Shown piece by piece: positions 57,765 through 64,000 of a DNA stretch of 64,000 nucleotides. The DNA comes from an uncultured Erythrobacter sp. (GTDB lineage Bacteria; Pseudomonadota; Alphaproteobacteria; Sphingomonadales; Sphingomonadaceae), in assembly GCA_947503155.1 (NCBI GenBank), contig CANNCL010000002.1:496001-560000 (forward strand), written 5' to 3'. Within the stretch, counting starts at the first letter, position 1, and every line of letters begins with the position of its first letter. Position numbers and translations under genes: made by a program. The notes beneath the pieces were generated by a model, which was not told where the DNA came from, made no database searches, and saw nothing but the letters and a program-made list of their open reading frames with translations.

Positions 57765-59620
57765 TGGCTACGGCAGCAGCTCAAGACAGCTATAAGATTA
57801 TCGACCACATCTATGACGTGGTCGTCGTTGGCGCAGGCGGTTCGGGCCTGCGCGCAACAACCGGTGCGGCCGAAGCGGGTTTGCGCACGGCCAATATTTC
57901 AAAAGTTTTCCCAACGCGTTCGCACACTGTTGCGGCGCAAGGCGGGATCGCGGCCAGCTTGGGCAACAACACGCCCGATCACTGGACGTGGCACATGTAT
58001 GACACCGTAAAGGGGTCAGATTGGCTGGGCGATCAGGACGCGATTGAATATCTCGTCCGCGAAGCTCCGCAGGCCGTTTATGAGCTGGAACATGCCGGTG
58101 TTCCGTTTTCGCGCAACGAAGACGGCACGATCTATCAGCGTCCGTTTGGCGGCCACATGCAGAATATGGGCGATGGCCCTCCTGTGCAGCGCACCTGCGC
58201 TGCGGCTGACCGGACGGGCCATGCGATGCTCCACGCTTTGTATCAACAGAGCTTGAAGCATGACGCGGATTTCTTCATCGAATATTTCGCGCTCGATCTG
58301 ATTATGGACGTGGTTGACGGCGTAAAACAATGCGTCGGCGTGATCGCAATGTGCCTTGATGATGGCACGATCCACCGGTTCCGCTCGCAAAGCGTTGTAC
58401 TGGCAACCGGCGGCTATGGCCGTTGCTATTACACTGCAACTTCCGCGCACACCTGCACCGGCGATGGCGGCGGCATGGTTCTGCGCGCTGGTTTGCCTTT
58501 GCAAGATATGGAATTTGTTCAATTCCACCCAACCGGCATTTACGGAGCGGGCGTTCTGATCACAGAAGGCGCACGGGGCGAGGGCGGTTATCTCACCAAT
58601 TCCGAAGGCGAACGCTTTATGGAGCGTTATGCTCCATCAGCGAAAGATCTCGCATCGCGCGATGTGGTCAGCCGTTCGATGGCGCTGGAAATGCGCGAAG
58701 GGCGCGGACACGGCGCGGATGGCGATCATATCCACCTGCACCTTGATCACATTGATGCAAAGGTTTTGGGTGAACGCCTGCCGGGCATCACCGAAAGTGG
58801 TAAGATTTTTGCAGGCGTCGATCTGACGCGGCAAGCTTTGCCTGTCACGCCGACGGTGCATTATAATATGGGCGGGATTCCGTGCAATTATCACGGCCAA
58901 GTAGTGACCATTGGCAAAGATGGCCCTGATACCGTTGTGCCGGGCCTGTATGCGGTTGGCGAAGCGGCGTGTGTTTCGGTCCACGGGGCGAACCGTTTGG
59001 GTTCGAATTCTCTGATCGATCTCGTCGTGTTTGGCCGGGCAACCGGTTTGCACCTCAAAGCCAACCTTCAGGCCGGTGCCGCTCAACCAGAATTGCCGCA
59101 GGATGGCACCGATTTCGCGCTCAGCCGTGTCGACCATTTCCGTTATGCGCAAGGCGGATCACCAACCGCCGCAATCCGCGCGGATATGCAAAAGGCGATG
59201 CAGGCGCATGCCGCAGTGTTCCGTGACACGGCACTGATGGAAGAAGGCGTCGCCAAACTGGCGGAACAGAACAAGCGGATGGCGGACATTCACGTCACCG
59301 ACCAATCACTGATCTGGAACAGCGATCTGATTGAGACGCTGGAGCTGGACAATTTGATGAGCCAAGCGAACGTCACCATCGCCTCTGCCGCAAACCGCAA
59401 GGAAAGCCGCGGAGCGCATGCTCACGAAGATTTCCCTGATCGGAATGACAAAGAGTGGATGAAGCACACTGCCACTTGGTTCGACGGTTGGGGCGGCGGC
59501 AAGCAGAACATCGGGGGCGGCAGCGGCAAGGGAGAGATGAAAATCGATTACCGTCCGGTGCATGAATACACGCTCACCGAAGACGCGACCTATATTGAGC
59601 CCAAAGCGCGGGTTTATTAA
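57764..59620 (+). CDS. sdhA: Succinate dehydrogenase flavoprotein subunit
   Basis: The catalytic flavoprotein of complex II, oxidising succinate to fumarate. The 618-residue protein has the FAD-binding [13 protein letters not shown], the covalent-FAD His in [35 protein letters not shown] and [15 protein letters not shown] with active-site residues. The sdhB iron-sulfur gene does not follow; a strong terminator ends the operon about 37 bases after the stop. Confidence 0.97.
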   Translation: MATAAAQDSYKIIDHIYDVVVVGAGGSGLRATTGAAEAGLRTANISKVFPTRSHTVAAQGGIAASLGNNTPDHWTWHMYDTVKGSDWLGDQDAIEYLVREAPQAVYELEHAGVPFSRNEDGTIYQRPFGGHMQNMGDGPPVQRTCAAADRTGHAMLHALYQQSLKHDADFFIEYFALDLIMDVVDGVKQCVGVIAMCLDDGTIHRFRSQSVVLATGGYGRCYYTATSAHTCTGDGGGMVLRAGLPLQDMEFVQFHPTGIYGAGVLITEGARGEGGYLTNSEGERFMERYAPSAKDLASRDVVSRSMALEMREGRGHGADGDHIHLHLDHIDAKVLGERLPGITESGKIFAGVDLTRQALPVTPTVHYNMGGIPCNYHGQVVTIGKDGPDTVVPGLYAVGEAACVSVHGANRLGSNSLIDLVVFGRATGLHLKANLQAGAAQPELPQDGTDFALSRVDHFRYAQGGSPTAAIRADMQKAMQAHAAVFRDTALMEEGVAKLAEQNKRMADIHVTDQSLIWNSDLIETLELDNLMSQANVTIASAANRKESRGAHAHEDFPDRNDKEWMKHTATWFDGWGGGKQNIGGGSGKGEMKIDYRPVHEYTLTEDATYIEPKARVY

Positions 59621-59657
59621 GACTGCGCTTTACGCAAATCCCATTAGCGGACAAAAA

Positions 59658-59697
59658 TGGCGGGTCAGAGCAATGCTCTGGCCCGCCAATTTTTTGC
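59658..59697. terminator. Bidirectional terminator between sdhA and a minus-strand small gene
   Basis: A long stem (about 13 pairs; GGCGGGTCAGAGC with GCTCTGGCCCGCC) is followed by a T run on the plus strand (59690-59695) and, on the minus strand, by TTTTT from the A run at 59653-59657. It should terminate sdhA and also any minus-strand transcript from the small gene at 59713-59856. Confidence 0.88.
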
Positions 59698-59712
59698 CAC
59701 GATCAGAAGAGC

Positions 59713-59856
59713 TTATGCGGCCTGAAGAGTGTCTTCGGCAGGTTCCGAGAGAGGCACACTGGCCCGGGCATTGCTGCGGCCGAACAGGCCCGCTGTAAGG
59801 TTCGCAGCGTTGTCGATGCGGCGCGGGGCTTTGCTATTTGCGGGTTGTTTGGTCAT
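59713..59856 (-). CDS. Candidate small protein of 47 residues
   Basis: ATG at 59856, TAA at 59713-59715: a hydrophilic 47-residue peptide beginning MTKQPANSKAPRRIDNAAN and containing TAGLFGRSNARASVPLSE. GGAG lies nine bases before the ATG, and the bidirectional hairpin sits 15 bases after the stop with a T run in this direction. A proper ribosome-binding site plus terminator makes it a plausible real gene rather than chance. No family recognised. Confidence 0.6.
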   Translation of the reverse strand: MTKQPANSKAPRRIDNAANLTAGLFGRSNARASVPLSEPAEDTLQAA

Positions 59857-60034
59857 GGAATTCTAACTCCGGCTAGGCGCGGCGTATGGGATATGCGGCG
59901 GGATTTGATAATCGCGTTGATAGTCGGCGCGCCGCGTTCGCTATTGTAGCCATCGGCCATTTCGAACAATTGCCGGTTCTGTACAATTGCGCGCGTCACT
60001 TGACCGGACGTGTATCAGAAGGCAGCTTCGCTTC

Positions 60035-61015
60035 ATGCTCAACCGCGTTGCCCTTGGTCTTGCCGCCCTATCGTTCCTGACCGCCCCGCTGGGTGCGCAA
60101 TCGAGTGATCAGTCCAACCAACCGCCCGAACACACCGCGCCGTTTCCCAATCTTGGCACCGGCGAAAACCGCGAGGAAATCGTCGACAGCTATAAGCTCG
60201 CGCCGCAATTGCGCCGGGGTGTTCCCGTGCGTGAGATGTTGGAGCAGCGCCGCCGGCTTACGCGGGCCTTGAACGATCTCTCTGCGCAGCGGCCCGGAAT
60301 TGTGGACGCCTATGTGGTCACGATCGCGCTCGACAGCGATCCGGTTTTTGCCCGCGAAGCTCGGGAGGCCGGGCGCGTGCTTTCGCGGCGTTATGACGGG
60401 GCGGGGCGGATGCTGACTTTGGCGGGGCCAGACGGTACGCAAGATGATCTGCCGCGCGGTTCGATTGAAAGCCTGCTGGTCAGCTTTGCCCATATTGCCG
60501 AGGTGATGGATACAGATGAGGACGTGCTCGTCCTTTACACAACCAGCCATGGCAACCGGTTGGGGCTGGCCTATCATTATGGTGACACCGGTTACGGCGT
60601 CCTGTCGCCAGCGCGGCTGAAAAGCGCGTTGGAGGAGGTGGGCATCACCCGGCGCATCCTGCTGATCAGCGCGTGTTATTCGGGTGTGTTCGTACCAGCC
60701 TTGGCCAGCGCCGATACCGCGATCCTGACCGCCGCCGCGGATCAGCGCAATTCATTCGGATGCGAGCCGCAAAATGATTGGACGTTCTACGGCGATGCTC
60801 TGATCAATCGCGCGATGCGTCAGCCGGTGCCTTTATCCGAGGTTGCACGGGCCGCGAACCGCACGGTTGCGGAGTGGGAAACTAGCCGCCGCCTGCTCGC
60901 ATCATTGCCCCAAACCGCCATCGGTGCCGGGGTCAGCTCATGGCTGCCGTCGCTAGAGGCGCGAATGCCGCAAGCCGCCAGCGCCCCCGTTGGACGGCCA
61001 GCAATCGGCGAATAA
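60035..61015 (+). CDS. Exported C13 (legumain-like) family peptidase
   Basis: A 326-residue protein with a signal peptide (NRVALGLAALSFLTAPLGAQ) and a caspase-fold cysteine peptidase domain of family C13: catalytic His in LYTTSHGNRLGLAYH and Cys in LLISACYSGVFVPALA. C13 contains legumain and GPI transamidase; bacterial members are poorly studied and the substrate is unknown. ATG 60035 gives the signal peptide; the frame is open from 59987. It abuts the convergent cyclophilin gene with no spacer. Confidence 0.85.
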   Translation: MLNRVALGLAALSFLTAPLGAQSSDQSNQPPEHTAPFPNLGTGENREEIVDSYKLAPQLRRGVPVREMLEQRRRLTRALNDLSAQRPGIVDAYVVTIALDSDPVFAREAREAGRVLSRRYDGAGRMLTLAGPDGTQDDLPRGSIESLLVSFAHIAEVMDTDEDVLVLYTTSHGNRLGLAYHYGDTGYGVLSPARLKSALEEVGITRRILLISACYSGVFVPALASADTAILTAAADQRNSFGCEPQNDWTFYGDALINRAMRQPVPLSEVARAANRTVAEWETSRRLLASLPQTAIGAGVSSWLPSLEARMPQAASAPVGRPAIGE

Positions 61016-62497
61016 TTATTCGGCAATCGGTTCCAAGCGGCGGGCATCCACCACCGTCACCGGATCGGCCAGCATTTGCCCCTTCATCCACCCTTCGCCC
61101 TTTTGCGGGTCAAGCGGCGCGGCGTGGATTGCCTCCACCACATCCATCCCGTCTGTGACATAACCAAACACGGCATAGCCATTTTGCCAAACTGGGTCTT
61201 CGGATGCGGGATTGGCGTCGAGGCCGGTCTGATCACCCAGCATGATCGAGAAATCGCCATTGGCTGTCCCCGGTTCGCCCATTGCCATCGACAGCGCGCC
61301 GCGCGTGTGGCTGAGGCCGGTCGTGGTCGTCGGTTCGTGCGGGATGCCCGGCAGAACGCGGTCCGGGTCCCATTGCGCGCCGCCTTGTAGCAAACCGTTG
61401 GGCTGATCGCCCCAATCCAGATGCATGGCGCGGTAAAACACGATCCCGTCAAAGCGCCCTTCATCGACATAACGCAGGAAATTGCCCGCCGTGATCGGAG
61501 CGCGCTGCGTTTCGAGCGCGATGGTGATGGTGCCCATTGATGTTTCGAGCAGGACGGTGGTGGTGGCGAATTCCGGCTCGGCCTGTTCGCCCGGCTCGGC
61601 CAGTTCGCCCTGCTGGCTGGTGTCGCCGCCGATTTCCTGAGCGGACATTTGCGGTGCGTTTGGCCCCAACCGGACGAAATCGAGCCACCCTTGCGGGACC
61701 GGCATGTCCCAATCTGGGGCCGTGTCGATGGCCTGTTGCATCATGTCTTCTGCGCCGGGACGTCCGGTGGTGCGCATTAAAATCGCGATGTTTGAATAAA
61801 TATCAGGCCCGGTAACCCCGGTCGCGCGGTAATCATTGAGCCGTTTCAGCGCGAGGTCATTGTCCCCGCGTGCGCGCGCCATATCCGACAGGGTCAACAT
61901 CGCAGGTCGGCGCCTAATTTCGTTCAATACATCGCCGTCCACCAACCGAATGAGCGCTTCCTCGCGCAGCACCGTATCACCGATCTCTCCCGCCAGATTG
62001 TAAAGCTCAGTTCCGCCAGTAAGCCGCTCTTCCCGGCCAAATTGCTGCGAACTGACGAGAAAGCGGTAAATGTCGATTGCCCCGGCAAGGTCATTTTCCG
62101 CGCGCGCCTCTTGCGCCTCCAACAATAAGCACGAGGCGCGCTCACCCACGGCATCATTGTCGCTGACGCAGGTTGTGGTGATGCGTTTGGTGACCGCGTT
62201 CGCGCCGCTGAATGGTTGCATCCCTGAACCCGGCGTCAGACCCGCGATCCCGGTCGATGTGGCGACATTGAGGTCGCGGTACAATGGCTCCCCCGGAATG
62301 CGTGAACCGGTCTGGGCGCGAACTTCGCGGGCCTCTGTGCTGCCTTCAACAATGATGGGTGTGCTCGCCGCCTCGGCCTCTGGCGTGGGTCTGTCAGTGT
62401 CTTCGGCCTGCGTTTGCGGCTCTGGTTGTGTTTGGGTTTGTGTGGCCGCCATTGTTAGCATTGCGGCAGAGATGAGGAGGGGCGCGGATAATGTCAT
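61016..62497 (-). CDS. Exported cyclophilin-type peptidyl-prolyl isomerase with helical N-domain
   Basis: A 493-residue protein. After a signal peptide comes a Gln/Thr/Pro-rich linker (TQTQTQPEPQTQAE), a helical repeat-like region (about 100-290) and a C-terminal cyclophilin domain (about 310-480): VLLETSMGTITIAL, APITAGNFLRYVD, FYRAMH, GGAQWDP and GDFSIMLGDQTGLD. Cyclophilins isomerise X-Pro bonds and help fold envelope proteins. It is divergent from blaI, and the operator-like dyads lie in the shared upstream region. Confidence 0.9.
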   Translation of the reverse strand: MTLSAPLLISAAMLTMAATQTQTQPEPQTQAEDTDRPTPEAEAASTPIIVEGSTEAREVRAQTGSRIPGEPLYRDLNVATSTGIAGLTPGSGMQPFSGANAVTKRITTTCVSDNDAVGERASCLLLEAQEARAENDLAGAIDIYRFLVSSQQFGREERLTGGTELYNLAGEIGDTVLREEALIRLVDGDVLNEIRRRPAMLTLSDMARARGDNDLALKRLNDYRATGVTGPDIYSNIAILMRTTGRPGAEDMMQQAIDTAPDWDMPVPQGWLDFVRLGPNAPQMSAQEIGGDTSQQGELAEPGEQAEPEFATTTVLLETSMGTITIALETQRAPITAGNFLRYVDEGRFDGIVFYRAMHLDWGDQPNGLLQGGAQWDPDRVLPGIPHEPTTTTGLSHTRGALSMAMGEPGTANGDFSIMLGDQTGLDANPASEDPVWQNGYAVFGYVTDGMDVVEAIHAAPLDPQKGEGWMKGQMLADPVTVVDARRLEPIAE

Positions 62498-62564
62498 TCG
62501 TCCTTAGATATCGGCTCTTTGCAGAAGAGCAAGCGGGGGGAATGTTCGTTCATCTAGGCGCAAT

Positions 62565-62601
62565 GTTTACAAGCGTAGTCGGTATGACTACAGACGTAAT
62601 C
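62565..62601 (+). promoter_or_regulatory. Two BlaI-type operator-like dyads upstream of blaI
   Basis: Two dyads with four-base spacers: GTTTAC-AAGC-GTAGTC (62565-62580) and GACTAC-AGAC-GTAATC (62586-62601). Between them GTAGTC and GACTAC also form a perfect inverted repeat around GGTAT. The pattern matches the TAC...GTA dyads bound by BlaI/MecI repressors. A TTTACA -35-like box (62566-62571) lies inside the first dyad. The region is shared with the divergent cyclophilin gene. Confidence 0.7.
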
Positions 62602-62625
62602 AAGCGAATGGAGGGCGCCTTAAAC

Positions 62626-63033
62626 ATGTCATCTGACCAGTCATCACAAAAACCCGAGCGGATCAGCCCTGATCGGATCAGCGAAGCGGAACATGCCGTC
62701 ATGGAGGTCCTATGGGACCGGGGCACTGCGACCGCCGCTGACGTGTGCGACGCGGTTGGCGAGAAACGTGATTGGAGCCTGGCGACTGTAAAGACGCTGC
62801 TTTCGCGCCTTGTGCAGAAGAACGCCATTGCGACGCGGCCCGATGGCCGGCGGTTTCTATATTCACCCCAAATCGCCCGCGCTGATTATGTCGGCGGGGA
62901 ATCGCGCCGATTGGTAGACCGCTTGTTTGGCGGGCGGGCGGCATCGTTGGTGGCGCATTTGGCAGAGACCGAAGCGCTGAGCGAGGATGATGTCTCTGAG
63001 ATTGAAGCTCTTTTGAAGGAGCTAAAACAATGA
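62626..63033 (+). CDS. blaI: BlaI/MecI/CopY family transcriptional repressor
   Basis: A 135-residue winged-helix repressor: ISEAEHAVMEVLWDRGTATAADVCDA, SLATVKTLLSRLVQKNAI (recognition helix) and FLYSPQIARADYVGGESRRLVDRLFGG, then a C-terminal dimerisation region. In the classical system BlaI is cleaved when BlaR1 senses a beta-lactam. Start ATG 62626 with GGAGGG ten bases upstream. Its stop overlaps the blaR1 ATG (ATGA). Confidence 0.92.
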   Translation: MSSDQSSQKPERISPDRISEAEHAVMEVLWDRGTATAADVCDAVGEKRDWSLATVKTLLSRLVQKNAIATRPDGRRFLYSPQIARADYVGGESRRLVDRLFGGRAASLVAHLAETEALSEDDVSEIEALLKELKQ

Positions 63034-64000
63034 CCAGCTGGCTGATCGAAACACTCATATGGACCGCGATTTTGATCGCCGCCGTCCTGATGCTTCGCCG
63101 CCCCGTGGCGCGGTGGTTCGGGCCTCAGTTTGCCTATGCTTTGTGGGCGATCCCGGCGCTGCGTTTGTTGTTACCACCCCTTGAATTGCCCGCATGGATG
63201 CGGCCTGCGGCAAATGCCGAAAACACGGCGCCCGCCGCAATATCTGCCGGCGACACCCAATTCCTAAACCTCGATTCTCTCGATCCAGTTGCGACAACAG
63301 ATGGGCCTGCGGGAACCGAGGCGGCGGCGCCCGATTTGTCAGCACCGATTACCCCGACGGCGAGTTTTGAGTTCGCATCTTTGATCGAACCCATGACCCA
63401 AATTGCCATCGCGGTCTGGCTGATCGGCGCCGCCATTTTTTTATATTTGCGCTTTTCAGCTTATTTTCAGCTTCGCGCACAATTGCTCGAAGGGGGCAGT
63501 GACGTGGGGCGGGATGGGAACATCCGTCTTGTGGAAACGCCCGGTACGTCTGCGCCGCTGGCCTTTGGTGTGATCGACAAAGTGATCGCCCTGCCAAGAG
63601 GGTTTCTGGCTCAACCAGATAAGACCGCCCGCGATTTGGCATTGGCGCATGAGATGCAGCACCATCAAGGCCGCGATCTGCTCATCAATGTCGCGGTGCA
63701 ACCTTTGTTCGCGATGCATTGGTTCAACCCGCTGGGCCGGTATGGCTGGCTCGCTTTGCGGCGCGATCAGGAGGCGGCGTGTGATGCCCGCGTGATCGCT
63801 GCGAAGCCTGCGAAACAACGCGAAGCTTACGCCAATCTCATTGTCAGCACAGCTGCTCGTTCGGCTGACTCGCCGGGCCTTTCGCCCAACCTCGCGCTGG
63901 CTGCGCCGATGGCGTGCCCTGTGCTGGGCGAAAAATCGATAATTCACCGTTTAAGGAGCCTGAATATGACCGACACTTCGCATAAACGCCGTATGGCCGC
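63030..64000 (+). CDS. blaR1: BlaR1/M56 family membrane metallopeptidase (partial, runs off window)
   Basis: At least 323 residues of an M56 membrane peptidase, truncated by the window edge. Hydrophobic helices at the N-terminus (LIETLIWTAILIAAVLML) and near residues 123-145, and the zinc motif HEMQHH in LALAHEMQHHQGRDLL, followed by WFNPLGRYGWLALRRDQEAACDARVI, are typical of BlaR1-like sensors. Whether a penicillin-binding sensor domain follows cannot be seen. Coupled to blaI by ATGA. Confidence 0.92.
   Translation, partial: MTSWLIETLIWTAILIAAVLMLRRPVARWFGPQFAYALWAIPALRLLLPPLELPAWMRPAANAENTAPAAISAGDTQFLNLDSLDPVATTDGPAGTEAAAPDLSAPITPTASFEFASLIEPMTQIAIAVWLIGAAIFLYLRFSAYFQLRAQLLEGGSDVGRDGNIRLVETPGTSAPLAFGVIDKVIALPRGFLAQPDKTARDLALAHEMQHHQGRDLLINVAVQPLFAMHWFNPLGRYGWLALRRDQEAACDARVIAAKPAKQREAYANLIVSTAARSADSPGLSPNLALAAPMACPVLGEKSIIHRLRSLNMTDTSHKRRMA

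Overview
The window reads as ordinary chromosome of an alphaproteobacterium, most likely a member of the Sphingomonadales close to Erythrobacteraceae. This is inferred from protein style (rplS/trmD, rpsF-rpsR-rplI, sdhCDA, a sphingomonad-like VVTGSRI motif, a subclass B3 beta-lactamase of the kind reported from Erythrobacter), moderately high GC, and very tight gene packing. I see no prophage, insertion sequence, CRISPR array, tRNA or rRNA.

Layout. 1-2.7 kb: a nitrilase-family hydrolase flanked by two small membrane proteins, translationally coupled to trmD and rplS and closed by a strong terminator. 2.9-14.5 kb: exported S9 and M2 peptidases, aspartate-semialdehyde dehydrogenase, several small enzymes, a YVTN beta-propeller lipoprotein and a tandem pair of YbjN-like proteins. 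14.5-19.3 kb (minus): an orphan six-helix chemoreceptor, AMP nucleosidase, and rplI-rpsR-rpsF. 19.5-30.9 kb: a DUF808 membrane protein, an acyl-CoA ligase, a divergent muropeptide-recycling pair (probable Mpl and LD-carboxypeptidase), fabD and fabG separated by a beta-propeller lipoprotein, and dnaN. 30.9-38 kb: a DUF2855 protein, a D-aminoacylase-like amidohydrolase, an epoxide-hydrolase-like enzyme, a lone SUKH protein, and a phaC-phaZ polyhydroxyalkanoate pair whose synthase resembles Pseudomonas class II enzymes. 38-42.7 kb: two tandem PAS-GGDEF-EAL-PilZ proteins of identical length, the second with a degenerate EAL site. 42.8-53.6 kb: lepA, bamD, recN with two small downstream genes, ligA, a CinA/PncC homologue, and a DGPF-protein/ECF42-type sigma factor pair. 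53.6-56.9 kb (minus): a coupled group of SDR, subclass B3 metallo-beta-lactamase, prmA and a DUF2459 protein. 57-64 kb: sdhC-sdhD-sdhA without an adjacent sdhB, a 47-residue minus-strand small gene sharing a bidirectional terminator with sdhA, a C13-type peptidase, a cyclophilin, and a BlaI-BlaR1 pair with two operator-like dyads; BlaR1 runs off the window end.

No wholly unknown multi-gene system is evident. The observations most worth a second look are: a degenerate copy of the 3' end of recN forming the 3' end of the next gene; the 47-codon small gene with its shared terminator; the diverged c-di-GMP pair; the double BlaI-type operator facing a cyclophilin gene; and the beta-lactamase embedded in a prmA operon. 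Start codons were re-chosen in many places from ribosome-binding sites, signal peptides and stop/start overlaps. Gene junctions here favour ATGA, GTGA and GTGATG overlaps.
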